From Chaetoderma sp. LZ-2023a (Eukaryota > Mollusca > Caudofoveata > Chaetodermatida > Chaetodermatidae), in the NCBI GenBank assembly GCA_034401795.1, contig CM067366.1:72911040-72975039 (forward strand): a DNA stretch of 64,000 bases, read 5' to 3'. The notes beneath the pieces are model-generated. The model saw only the letters and a list, made by a program, of their open reading frames with translations. It was not told the origin of the DNA and searched no databases. The position numbers were made by a program, and so were the translations under genes. Of the stretch, positions 40,440 to 51,989 are shown piece after piece; the first letter of the stretch is position 1, and each line of letters begins with the position of its first letter.

Positions 40440-42480
40440 AATTACAATCCACTTATTGCATTGGTTAGTTGTATATGGCAGATAGCCATCCAGTTAATAT
40501 GCTTTGTTTAATTGTAGAAAACTTTGGACCTCAGTATGCTAGGAGATACTATACAGCAACATTATTATCTGCATCATGTATTCCCACCATCATCAATTTT
40601 ACACTGAGGTCGCTGACCATGCCCTAATTGTTTGAGCCCGGCATGTTACCGACTAAACCTTACTATTCAGCTCGATAGGATAGGTTAAAGTGGTTAGGGA
40701 CAGTTTCTTCGTTTAGAGACATATAGTGTATGCCTCTTTTCTGGCTCTGGCTGTAGCGGTAATGTAGCCCCGCACTCCAGCAAGGTTGTGTCAAATTGGC
40801 CAATTACCTATAAGGCGTCGCATATATTAAGTTATTGTCTCTTTCCATGATCCACCAGCCGTATGGCTTTATAATTGTTTGAATTCCCTATCAGCACGTT
40901 GATCTAATCCGACCCTGGGAAACTATATATAGTTAAAGTGCTGATTTACACACACTCCCCCCCCCCCCACGTATCTTCGGATACTTGTTAGCTAGATAAC
41001 CCTGCCAATGAAGGAAGCACTGCGAAAACATATATTTATAATTATGAGATAGTTAGTTTATTTACCGGCCCTCGCAGCAAGGATGCTCGCGATGGATATC
41101 CGTCTCTCTACCCACACCATAAAGACATGTTAAGTTATCAAACTTGCTTGTGTGAAATGTAGCCATTGTCCAGGTGATGTTTTATGTGGCTGCGGAGCAA
41201 GGTAGCTGGATTTTCATCGAATTCGGATGCCTTGTGTCGTAACATGTACGCATGCTGTCTTTGGAGGTAGATGCTATTCCAAAGTGACCCATGGGAGGCT
41301 GAGCGTCTGCACCCATTGGACATCTGTATCTAAAGACAGGTAGGAATCCTTGCCACTTGCGGCCAAAGCCAGTTTCCGTCTCTAACAACTAAATGGGAGG
41401 TTAGACTGTAGCAGAAGGCCCGCATAAATAAAGCGGCATCTACCAATACAGTATCTTTGGAAACTACATAAGACGGTGACCTGGGAATTCTTCAGAAATC
41501 GTTCATCCTGTCTTCCCGTAGACCAGTGTGCAACAGCTTAACAGTAGCTTCACTAGGATTTTCAGCACTTAGCACTTTCTGTTGAACAAAAGGGTGACCC
41601 TTTTTGCTAACTCTTTTCCTCTGCTTCGGTGTCGAAGGCATTTTCCTGTGACGGAGGCCTGAGCTAGGCACTTACCTCTCACAACAATGAGAATTCCTGT
41701 GATGGAAGCCTGCATGCCGCACCTTCCTCGCACACCATCATGAAACATTCGGTGATGGAGGCCTGCGCGAGGTATTTTCCTCTCGCAGCAATATTGTTCT
41801 CTCTGTGTGTGTTAGGGGTATATTAACTTATATTAAGTTACTCAGTGATCTCGTTGCGGATGGTTCTCTTGTGGGGATCCCGCTGCGGTTTCAAGGATCT
41901 GCGTGGTACCTCCGGCGACACCATATAGAAAGGACATCAGCTAGCTGTATATTGTACATTATTGTGCTCATTCTACTGTCAAACGGATCACCTTGTTTGT
42001 ATAGTATTTATTAACATTTCTACTGTTTAATTATAAATTGTTCCATAACTTTTAAATTAGTATGGATAGGCATACCAGTGATACTAATAATTGGGATGAG
42101 ACCATGTGGTTCAATCGTGGCGGAAATGGTCGCACAGCTCCACTGGAACATCATTGTTCCACCGGCTCTAGAAGTCGGTCTTTTTACACCACAGAGAGAC
42201 ATCAAACGGGATCCACACCTTCCGAGATCTGCAGCTAACCAGACATCCTGGTCATTGTACAATTGCGGTGCGATGGGTGGATACCTATCGGCGGAATAGC
42301 ATGTACCCCTGTGAGCTACAGGTGGCAGATGGCCATTAGATACTCATATTAATTTAAACAGTGTGAAAAAAGATTCCGTACTGTAACGGACGTTGAAAGC
42401 TGCCCGGAGTAATGAAAGGCTACAGTTAAATGTTAAATAATGATGCATGTGCATCTTCCATGTACACAGTACATGATGCA
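40440..42480 (-). repeat. Inverted LTR-related segment of the gypsy family (no coding region)
   Basis: Reading the minus strand, blocks appear in the same order as at 20.27-21.7 kb and 63.4-63.95 kb: ctagagccggtggaac (42170), gcctccatcacaggaat (41.7 kb), cttatgtagtttcc (41.46 kb), cgcagtgcttccttcattgg (41.02 kb), cctatcctatcgagctgaat (40.68 kb) and gttgctgtatagta (40.55 kb). No internal coding region is attached on either side, so it looks like a solo or truncated LTR. Confidence 0.65.
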
Positions 42481-42484
42481 CCAC

Positions 42485-43140
42485 ATAGCTCGTGCGACAC
42501 ACCAGGCAAAGTCCCACTAGACTGTGGTCTAAAATTTAAATATTATACATGTGTGGAATTTGATTACCACCTTTGGGTGTAGTTCGGCAGATCTGACGAG
42601 TTGTCCACCAAGAATCACCATTCGTTTCACATACTAAGAGTTCTTTACATCAGGGCCACAAGGCCCATCCGCAGGAAGCCTCCTCTGTTGTTGTTGGAAG
42701 TGAGGGTTCCTTCATTTTATATTTATTTATTTGCCCTTTGGTGATAACTTCCCTAGAGCGCACAAAAACTTAGATGCGTATGTGGCGGTTGTGTGCCAGA
42801 GCTTAAGAGCTGAAATCCGAGAGGCACTGCTGCGGCTGTATGGTAACCACAGTCAGTAAGCAGTTGCCCACGTCTTGCACTGCTCTGGCCACACAACCTA
42901 CCACCTTCTCTCTCGTCGAAGTGTGGGTGTCAATTCTCAGTTCTTCACTACTTTTTTACTCCTCATGACATCATAGATGGAATGGTCAGCCAATCAACTC
43001 ATGAACTGTAGCCAATCAGCATGTGAGATGGAAGGGCAAGGACATTATCACGTGGTAAACATCCTCCTCATTCAATTAGTACATAGATGCGCTTATGACG
43101 TTTTCAATATTTCGAGCATAATTTAAGCAGAAAAATAAGT
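42485..43140. other. No gene recognised
   Basis: Unassigned sequence. I see no long ORF, tandem repeat or known element. Confidence 0.3.
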
Positions 43141-43144
43141 ATAA

Positions 43145-43240
43145 CTCAGACATTTCTGGACCAATTTTAAAATGGTTTACAGTTTTGAATTCCTCGTTTC
43201 ATTCCAGTGATAGTACCCAGAATGACGAGGATAGCATAAG
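43145..43240 (+). repeat. Inverted partner of the repeat at 38740-38835
   Basis: atttctggaccaattttaaa, gtttacagttttgaattcct and cgtttcattccagtgatagt match the reverse complement of the earlier site. The two sites bracket about 4.3 kb containing the SINE-like unit and the inverted LTR segment. Confidence 0.6.
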
Positions 43241-43419
43241 TTGAAGTAATTACATGCACAAACTCGGTACATTTTAGTATGCATTCTCTCCCAACGCTGA
43301 CCCGTGTTGTCAGGAACGCTCTGATGCACACACATGTGCGCTATGCGATCTCATGGACGTGGTCATTTTTGGAAACCTCTCTTATATGGCTTTCTTCATG
43401 CATACTATCCTGTTAAGGG

Positions 43420-43659
43420 GTGCGTGGGGGGGGGGGGCGTGCTCAGAACGTACCCGGATCAGTCATCCCGTACACAGTCGAGCTGGGACAGTCCATACCT
43501 GTCCGGCCGATCCGCGCTACACCACCCCCTCCTATTTTGACACCCGTGACAAACGATACCGCCACGCGGATCAAGAGCACGGGAGCACGCTATGTGAGAA
43601 TTATAGGCTTCTCGAGCAGGTGCATAGCCGAGAGGAGTAGTGACGCGAGAGATGCGTAG
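43420..43659 (+). other. Unassigned open frame, possible exon or gene fragment
   Basis: 80 codons after a poly-G run. The translation is proline- and valine-rich and compositionally protein-like (VIPYTVELGQSIPVRP) with no domain. The overlapping frames are open too, so support is weak. Confidence 0.25.
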
Positions 43660-43921
43660 GTTAATAGAGAAGAGCACACAGGTGCGAAAGATTTTTGAGA
43701 GGGAGGCATACTTTGATTTTGATTTTTTGGCCTGGTATATATTCCCAGGCCTTTTCTTTTTTTGATGTCATGGTGCGTGCCATTTTTATTTTATTTTAGT
43801 ATCTGATCTCTAAAACAATTGCTCACATGGGCGTTCTCTTGGCGACGGATTATTAAATTTAGATTGAGAATGCCCAAGCTCCAACGTACCTGAATTATGT
43901 TATAAATCTATATTAAGTAAA

Positions 43922-44006
<85 letters not shown>
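43922..44006. repeat. (AT)n microsatellite
   Basis: About 42 TA units. Confidence 0.95.
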
Positions 44007-44008
<2 letters not shown>

Positions 44009-44315
44009 AATGAATGAGTACAGTAATTACGTATACATGCCAATATATGAGGGCATGCATACAGTGCGGCCCGTTATGGCAGGTCCACATGGATAGCTCT
44101 CGTCATCCAAAAATCTGCCTCGCTATACTAAAACGAGAAGAAAATTTATAATAAGAAAAATAGTGTGATAATAATGTTTAAAAAGTCTATCAGGCGGCCC
44201 CAGCAATAGCTGGGACGGCATGATAATAAATGACATACTCGCTGTGGTAGACTGTATAGCTACACCGCATAAGGTGCATTTACAGCATAGGAATCCGCAG
44301 CGATTTATTTGTGAG

Positions 44316-44347
44316 ACACAGCTATGCAATAATTTGCATAGCTGTGT
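44316..44347. repeat. 14-bp perfect palindrome with 4-base loop
   Basis: acacagctatgcaa, taat, ttgcatagctgtgt. No T run or gene end is associated with it. It could be a protein-binding or hairpin site. Confidence 0.7.
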
Positions 44348-44432
44348 AGGATGACCATGGTCAGCCTAGGGACGGGGTTTAAATTTTAAGAAAAGTATAA
44401 TAATCAGAAAAAGATTTCAAAAATAAAAAAAC

Positions 44433-45220
44433 TTAATAGTTCAATTTTCCGCACACATAATCAAACATTCTGCTGCATCCACGACAATAGTGGCCACAGG
44501 TGTTTGTTGAAAAGTACCCAGGCTGTTTGGGTGTCACGATCTGAGGATGATCCACTGGTGCTGATATACTGTTGCTTATAATAATGTTCTCTGTACTAGT
44601 GTCTGAAGAAGTTGCAGATAAATTTAACACATGCGGTGTGGTGGTGATGATGCTGTACGCTCTGACGATTGTGGTAGCAGTGGTGGCTGTCATCACTGTG
44701 GTGTTCGCGGGGGTGGTTGTGGTGTGGGCTGATCGGCTGTTGTGGAACGCTGCGATGATTTGACTGGTTTCTGTTGCTGCGGAAAGTTTTAGGATTTTCG
44801 TGGCTTGGATCAACCTACTTGCGGATGTACGAGGTACCGCTTGGATGTCTTGTTGATGCACGAGGCGACGCTTCCCCGAGGACGGTCTGTCCGGCATGGT
44901 AGCTTTCCTGATGGCGGGATCTAAAGATGCGGAAGTGCTGTGCGTGGGTGTCATGGTACTGATGCTAGGCGTCATAGTACTGATCACTATGAAGGTGATC
45001 TCCTCGCCGATCATTAAACCCATTGGTGAAACAGAACAGTCTGAAAGATCAGGTAAAACTGGATCGCTAACTGTCATTGGCACTGTTATAACCACTGATA
45101 TCGGCTGATGGTTGCTGCGGTGGTGGTGATGACTGACCGTGGTGCTGGTGTGGATGCGGTAGCTGGGTGCGTCTGCGACAAGTCAGGTTGACGTCTCTTC
45201 GTCCGCTTTGTTTTGGCCAT
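44433..45220 (-). pseudogene. Thr/Ser-rich unassigned ORF with Cys/His C-terminus (one frameshift)
   Basis: A minus-strand ATG at 45220 starts a basic N-terminus (MAKTKRTKRRQ) in one frame, which stops near 45090. From about 45115 the neighbouring frame is open to TAA 44433. The middle is rich in Thr, Ser and Pro (TTTTPANTTVMTATTATT) and low in complexity. The last 25 residues hold a compact CGHYCRGCSRMFDYVCG, a plausible single metal-binding site. Unique sequence, intact apart from one apparent shift, and a basic start make it a real-gene candidate, host or viral. I do not recognise it. Confidence 0.4.
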
Positions 45221-45224
45221 TTTT

Positions 45225-46205
45225 CCGGTTGGAATTTCTATTAAGAGTACCCGAGTTTCTAATAGCGGAACTTCTATAGCTTCATCTGATTAACCAGGTT
45301 TTAATGTTACCAATAATACACAATGTTTATGAGATAGCGTGTGCATAACACCATACCGAGTGGCTGAGTACAAGTATCTGCAGTCCGTATAATAGGGTCA
45401 CTGTAATAAGTGATCTCGGTTAACGTGGAGTTTCAGATCCGAGTTCCTGGAAAATTCTCACTTACACGGCTGTCCGTTGTATAGTTTTAACGTACATGGA
45501 TATCTCTTGGCAGTGTTTATCGGAGTTTGATCTTCCGAACTGTCGGATAAAGGCAGATCCTTCCTACGCGACATATTACTTCCGCATATTGGTTGGATTG
45601 TGGAACCACAGACACCTAAATAATTTTCCTAACTTGGCCTAACTCTTCATAACTTTCCTGAGCCAATATATATAATGAATTAATAATAATAAGTGAAAAA
45701 CAGCAGAATTTGGTTTGCAACATGAAAGTGCCTATTGCCTGATATTCCCTAGTGTCGAGTTTGGAGGGAAGATGAAATTGCTGTGCACGCTTTCCTCCTT
45801 TTATAGTTTTTGATGACGTCACAGGAGGGCGTTTTTCAGAACTTTAATTTTCCTGGAGTTGTATTGTATATTCCCTTTGCAGAAGGAAGGCAAACATACA
45901 TATAAGAAGGATAGATGCTTTCATCTCCATTCCACGAGAAATCATGTCTCCGATCAATATTAAAATCTGGAGCTACTTATTCCTGTGGACGCTCACCATT
46001 TAATTAGTGTGATGCGGTTTTCAAGTTAGATGCTAATAAACTCGCCTGTTAAAATTTCAGACTGGAACACCCTATGGGGTGAACACCTTATGGGGGTGTG
46101 GGAGAGCATGATTACGTCAGCAGTTTTGATCCCGCTCATCGTTTCCATGTAAGTGTCCCTCAAATGCTTCAACTGAGGGAGCCGTGAATATCAACACTAA
46201 ACATT
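45225..46205. other. No gene recognised
   Basis: AT-rich sequence. It may contain the 5' untranslated region of the LINE toward its right end. Confidence 0.3.
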
Positions 46206-46207
46206 AA

Positions 46208-48004
46208 GCGGAATATGAATTCTGTGACACCTGTTTCAAACCTGATAGCATATGTGATGTTGATTCTTCTCTAGCAAGTCTAAATAGAATGAGTGATAAA
46301 AGGGAGACAACTCTTCCTTATTCTGAAAATTGTACAAATCCACCATTGTTTGAAATATCTAAAAATCCCCGGGCCAAATAGAGAATTCTGACCCATTATA
46401 AAGCTATTAGGATTATTGAAGATGATGATGATGATGATGATGATTGTAATTATGATGATGATGATAAAAATGACGATGATGATGATGATGATAAAAAAGA
46501 TGGTAATGATAATGATGATAAAAATGGTGATGATGATAAAAAATATAATGATGATGATGATGATAAAAATCGTGGTGATAAAAAAGGTGGTGATGATGAT
46601 AATGATAAAAATGGTGATGATAAAAATGGTGATGATGATAAGAAAGATGGTGATGATGATGATGAAAATGGTGATGATGATGGTGTTGAGAAAGACTGTG
46701 ACGGTGAGGATAAAAATATTGGTGATGATGTAAATGATGATATTGCCAGAGATAAGATTTATGATGCTGTAAATACAAACATAGATTCCTTCATAGATAA
46801 ATGTAGAGGTAGCTATTTAAATTATATTCATATTAAATATTATATGTCGATAAACTGTCTAAATTACATATTTGTAGGGAGTTATGTTGCATGTCATTTA
46901 AGTGAGCTACAGGATTCATTAAAGTTCACTTTTCCCCTAGACACTGAACATGTACAGTCAACGCAGACATCACCTATCCCTGGATTCAATCTCCCGCACA
47001 AAGGTTTAAGGATAGGTCATCTAAACATAGGCCACATTCTCCCAAAGATAGATCAGCTCAGATTATTATTAGTCAAACCAAAACAAGAAGTAGAGATACT
47101 AGGATTAACAGAGAGTTTTCTTAAAGAAACATCTGCAGCCACATTACTCCAAATATCAGGATATCACTCGGAACGTAGAGATAGGAAACACAAAGATGGT
47201 GGCGGGATTATTACTTATATTGCTCATAACATATCATTTAAGCATAGGTCCGATTTAGAAGTTAATGATTTAGAAGTAATGTGGTTAGAGATTAAGCCAT
47301 ATAAACGTAAGTCATTTCTTACGGCATTTGTTTATAGACCCCCAAGTACAAAGTGTAGCTGGATCGATCGTTTTGAGGACATGTACTCAAAAGTTCTTGA
47401 TGAAAGTAAAGAAATTATTTTGTTAGGTGACTTTAATATTAATTATAATTTAGGAGATGAAAATACAAGATGGCATGAAATGACAGATATGTTTCATCTT
47501 ACACAAAAAGTTAAGCAGCAAACTAGAATTACAAATAAAACATCCACTTTGATAGACCACATCTATGTATCAAATGAACAGATTGTTAATAAGATAATGG
47601 TCTCAAATCCCGCATTAAGTGATCACAAACCTGTTTTCATAGTGCTAAATTATAAAGAATCCCACCATAAGAAATCTGGGCACACAATTGTTCACATGCG
47701 GCAAATGACAAAATTCTCTGAAGATGCATTCAAGACAGATATAGACAATTTTCCCTGGGAAAACATATTTGCTATAAATGATGTAAACCATGCGTTAGAG
47801 TTCTTTTTGACATCTTTCTTGAAGATTCTAGATAAACATGCACCAATGATAGAAAAGCGAGTTAAGCACAGATTTCTACCAGAATGGATAAATGATGAAA
47901 TCTTAGCCTCAATGAAAAATAGAGATAATTATTATGCTAAGAAAGGCACTGCACAATACAGACACTGGCGCAACAAAAGAACAGCCCTAATAGAAAAAAA
48001 GTAA
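46208..48004 (+). pseudogene. LINE ORF, N-terminal part: acidic stretch and apurinic endonuclease
   Basis: The frame is open from 46208 with one stop (TAG 46379-46381) and then to TAA 48004. Upstream of the stop lies a Cys-containing stretch (EFCDTCFKPDSICD). 46421-46740 encodes almost pure Asp/Lys/Asn/Gly from a GAT-rich microsatellite. The endonuclease follows: GHLNIGHILPKID, LGLTES, GDFNINY and SDHKPVFI, matching the Asn, Glu, Asp-x-Asn and Asp-His catalytic motifs of the exonuclease-endonuclease-phosphatase fold. This enzyme nicks target DNA to prime reverse transcription. The frame breaks in the A7 run at 47994-48000, an easy slippage site. Confidence 0.85.
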
Positions 48005-49232
48005 ACAAAATCTGCTACAAACAAGCATCACAAATCAAAATAATCAGAATGATATTTGGAAAATTCTTGGGAAACTAAATCCTAGAAAACATGAAGCCAA
48101 CACTGAACACTATATTCAAGAAGATGGTACCTTGTTATCGAATCCTAAGGAAATTTCAGATGCATTCAATGTTTTCTTTGCAGATGCAGCAGACAATTTA
48201 TTGAAGCTGCAGCCTCCATATGACTATAACAATACATGTCAATTCCAGAATTTAATAACACGCATAGTAGATAAAAATGTTCCCCAGAGCACTTACTTTA
48301 GTATTCCAGAAGTAACTCCAGACTTTGTTTTAAAGCAGCTAAATAGCCTTGACATAAAGAAGGCAATAGGACTGGATAATTTGCCTCCCAGGTTTTTAAA
48401 GATGGCTACATCGACAATTATCTGGCCACTAGCTTATAGCATTAATCTTAGTCTGAAAACTATGACCTTTCCAGAAAATTGGAAAGGGCCGAAAATCTTC
48501 CCTCTGTATAAAACTGTTGATGTAAACAATATTGAAAACTATCGACCAATTTCTATTCTTCCTATATTGTCCAAAATAATGGAGCGCCATATTCACATCC
48601 AAGTTTTTGAATATATGTCTCAGTATAATTTACTTTGTAACAATCAGTCGGGTTTTCGTAAATATCACCCTTGTGAAACTATTCTCCTTAAAATGCTTAA
48701 TTCATGGACGAAGGCGATTGATGATGGAGAAATAACTGGAAATGTATTAATTGATTTTAGAAAGGCATTTGATGTAATTGATCACAATATATTAATTAAG
48801 AAATTAGAACTCTATAAATTTGATAATTCTGCACTAAGATGATTTTCTTCATATTTAAATGGTAGGTGGCAATGGGTCAGTAAATCTGACATCTTAGCAG
48901 ACCCTATGGCTGTTGAGCATGGTGTACCGCAGGGATCAATCTTAGGCCCTCTACTATTTATAATCTATGTAAATGACCTCCCATCTTACATTAGTCAATG
49001 TGACACTGACATGTATGCCGATGACACAGCTGTCTATTTTAAATCAAACTGTGCTGCTAACTTAACTAAATCTTTAAATAATGGTTTGAAAGCAGTCAAG
49101 GAATGGTGTAATGAGAATAGAATGATTGTAAATACAAACAAGACAAAATTGTTATTGATTGGATCAAGAATTAAGCTTAAAGAATTTAAAGATGTCACCA
49201 TCCAATATGATAATACAGATCTCAATATATGA
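47994..49232 (+). pseudogene. LINE reverse transcriptase (one in-frame stop, C-terminus missing)
   Basis: The frame is open from 47994, with a TGA at 48840-48842 in the middle and a final TGA at 49232. Motifs are in order: KKAIGLDNLPPRFLK, NYRPISILPILSK, NQSGFRKYH, DFRKAFDVIDH (motif A), VPQGSILGPLLF (motif B), MYADDTAVYF (motif C, catalytic Asp pair) and NTNKTKLLLIGS. The catalytic residues are intact, but the frameshift upstream, the stop inside and the loss of the thumb make it inactive. Confidence 0.9.
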
Positions 49233-49271
49233 CATATCAACAAGGAAGATAAAGAACAAAGTATATGCATC

Positions 49272-49482
49272 CTAACCCTTTCACCCATGAATTCCCAATA
49301 TCTAATTTTCAACGCTACCATACACGAAAACTGTTGAGTGTTTTGAAATTAATCTGACTGGAAGCCATTGCTGTCTTAGGCAGCAAATGGATTCTGGTCG
49401 GGTTAATTTCAAAATATTCACCAGAATACAATTTAAGTTTTATATTATAAAGAATATACTTTTTCAGGGACTTGTAGGTGAA
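49272..49482. repeat. MITE-like palindromic element, family P2 (copy 2)
   Basis: Same organisation as 1848-2047: ccctttcacccatgaattcc at the left, gaaattaatctgactggaag and a complementary arm in the middle, gttttatattataaagaata at the right. It sits just past the end of the LINE RT frame. Confidence 0.7.
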
Positions 49483-49504
49483 AAAGGTAAAATGTCTCCC
49501 TGCT

Positions 49505-49650
49505 GAATTCCTGTAGACTACATTTTCCATAGGGTTTGACTCTGGATATGTTGAATGATTTGGAGACAGCTCATCCTACAGTTGTTGGGAGATAATTAAG
49601 CCACCACCAACTTTTGGTTGAGTTGTTTCCGAGATACATTCAGCAGGTCT
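49505..49650. repeat. P3-like diverged inverted repeat
   Basis: gactctggatatgttgaatg... with ccaccaccaactttt... arms related to the element at 16618. Confidence 0.45.
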
Positions 49651-50102
49651 GGAGTTGCTGCCTGTTGAGATCATGGCCTGGTGCCTTGCAGCAGACACAC
49701 AGTTACATATCAGATAGTTAAATCATCGTATAAAAGTAATTCCTATTTTAATCCTCAGGCTGCTGAGCTATAAATGTAAATTATTTCATTAAATACAGCA
49801 TGGTAGCTGGTGTTCATTTTGAAAACTGTTTTTCTGTAAGCAAGATACAACAGCTTTGATAAAAGAGTTTTCAAAATGTACACTTGACTTCCATCAGCAC
49901 ACTTATTACTATTTTGACATCTTAGAGAACAGCACCATACGGGTTAAAATGTTGTATATTTGTATATTGTGTAAATAAATAAAATGTGTATATTGTATAT
50001 ATCAAAGTTGTGTACATAAATGTAAATAGTACTAAGTATAGTCTGAAGGCCCCAGGGAAGACAAGCTACCTGTAACTGATCGGTTTACCTTCGTTAAATA
50101 AA

Positions 50103-50135
50103 GCTTATTATTATTATTATTATTATTATTATTTA

Positions 50136-50180
<45 letters not shown>

Positions 50181-50181
50181 T
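50103..50181 (+). repeat. (TTA)n tail of the LINE
   Basis: About 25 TTA units with two TTTA interruptions directly after aataaagc. Confidence 0.9.
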
Positions 50182-50184
50182 ATC

Positions 50185-51235
50185 ACCTCTCGCCTCCTCC
50201 ATCACGTTGTGGTAGCCACATGGGAGGGCGATTCTCTTGTTTATAGCCTTTGATCTAATTTACCGGAAAATAATAGTGATGCTCACATGATTCTAGTTTT
50301 GAAAGCACGTATTTGATCGGAAACTTAGGTAGCTTTGTTTATGTGTTGAGAATTACTGTTGCTGATTAGCCATATTTGATGCAAAAAATGGAAGTATGTT
50401 GCTGTTTCTTTACCCTGTTCCTTAGAACAGCATCCCTTTTTATGCGCATGATTTTAATAGTGCCGCCTCCTATGTAAGGTGTTATATCCCTGCCCATGTT
50501 GATTCTTGGCTGGAATATGTAGGCAAGGGAATATTTGAAATTCCCTGTGGTGTTATACTGTCTAAGTTTTGATGCCGCCTTGCCAGCCTGTGCACTAATG
50601 ATTTGTATACGTGGTAGAACAGTTATGTTCTCAATCAAAAATTAAGACAGTATAGTTGACTGTAATTTAATGTCTGGTTTAAACAGACTCATGCTTGCGG
50701 ACGCCAAGTCGACTGACCCACCAGATCTGGGCTGCATTTTCCGGGTGGGTAGGACTAGTCTCACCACACCGAGACCAAACTTAATTCGTACAGTACAACT
50801 CGAAAAATGCCTGCCTCAGTTGTACAGTCTTACAATACCGTCGTATGGAGATTGTGAAGTAGTCATCCTGAGTGTCTGTGTCTCTGTCGTGTTGGTGAAG
50901 TTTATTGACACGCGTGGCTGTTTATCTGCAGATGAATCTTGCATTGTCATGAAGTGTCAAAAAGTTTTTTGCAGTGTTGGGGGGGGGGGGGGGGGAGGGG
51001 CACTGCAGTGATTGCGGCGACATCTTTATCGGACATTGAATGTATTCTCTCTGTAATGGCCTAGTCTTTTAACGGACGGGACAGAGGTACTTAGAGTGAG
51101 GATGACCAATACGGGAGCTGTCGTAACCTGAATCAGACCATTGTCAAATTTCATGTTCTGTGCCTGTCTCGTACTAGCTACCGACGACAGACTGCCGTCA
51201 TCCAACACTCTCAATAAAGAACTCTGTTATTACAT
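50185..51235. other. No gene recognised; poly-G tract
   Basis: Unassigned sequence with a G run at about 50981-50995. No domain is seen in the 113-codon frame at 50670-51011. Confidence 0.3.
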
Positions 51236-51239
51236 GTGA

Positions 51240-51870
51240 ATGATCTGTTTATTTTTAGCTGTTTCGTGTGTTGCTTCCAAGAGGTGGGGATGCCCTGGTG
51301 GCGTGTATTGTTGATGGCTGCGATGTTTCCCTCCTCACCATATGACCAGTTTCCTGTACACTGCGGTGCTTTGGAAAATGTTGACTTGTTCTGATGAGAG
51401 TAGTGTTCTGTTGTATGGAAGTCAGGGGTGCTGTGTGATGCTGGCGTAGTGCGTGGCGGGAACATCCACGTTTCCATGCTGGGGAATGCCAAGTCTGTTG
51501 CTTTGCGAAAAGATAGGGTTGCGGTGGGTGGTGAACTCACTGCATTTGTGCGGTATGGAATGTTGGGGAAATATGTCTCTAACTTTTTCTGTTACAAAAT
51601 ATACATAGTTGGTGCCGCCTATGCTGCTCATTGTAATGATGTGTAGAATGTCTTCATTATATCTCTTATAACCGGACATGTATGTAGTATTCGCGCATTG
51701 AACAATTGATGTATCCAGCCGTGCTCCTGGCTTTCTGTGTCTTGGTATGATGTTCTGACTGCTCAACGGGGGGGGGGGGGGGGTTGTTGGTATGGTGGTG
51801 GTGGTCGGGGTTGCCCTTTGGATGGGGATGGAATCTCCCGTTATACGATGGTTGGTACTCTGTCATAGTT
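51240..51870 (-). repeat. Gypsy LTR fragment of copy B
   Basis: The reverse complement matches 23780-24200 in copy A, for example tctggttataagg/tccggttataag and aaaagttagagacatatttt. It contains a G run at 51768-51783 on the plus strand. Confidence 0.7.
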
Positions 51871-51989
51871 TTTTAAGTACCGGGAATATTCGAGCCGAGA
51901 GTCTACTGAACAGGCTGCTTCCCTGCCCACCACCAGCCAGAAGGGAAGTGGCTGTGGTGCGGAAAGCTCCCTCCTCTGAAACAGCAGAC

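Larger units (their letters stand above)
46208..50181 (+). mobile_element. Non-LTR retrotransposon (LINE, Jockey/CR1-type group)
   Basis: Endonuclease and reverse transcriptase reading frames (46382-49232) are followed by a 3' region with ggttacctt-like sequence, an aataaag signal at about 50097 and a (TTA)n tail, the characteristic 3' end of CR1/Jockey-type LINEs. The last third of the RT ORF (thumb and beyond) is missing; a MITE-like element (49272-49482) and a P3-like element (49505-49650) occupy the junction. Confidence 0.85.

Noticed and set aside
43729-43751. Hairpin ggcctgg/ccaggcc followed by T-rich sequence, considered as a terminator
   Set aside because: Intrinsic terminators of this kind are bacterial. 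No transcription unit ends here in this animal sequence.
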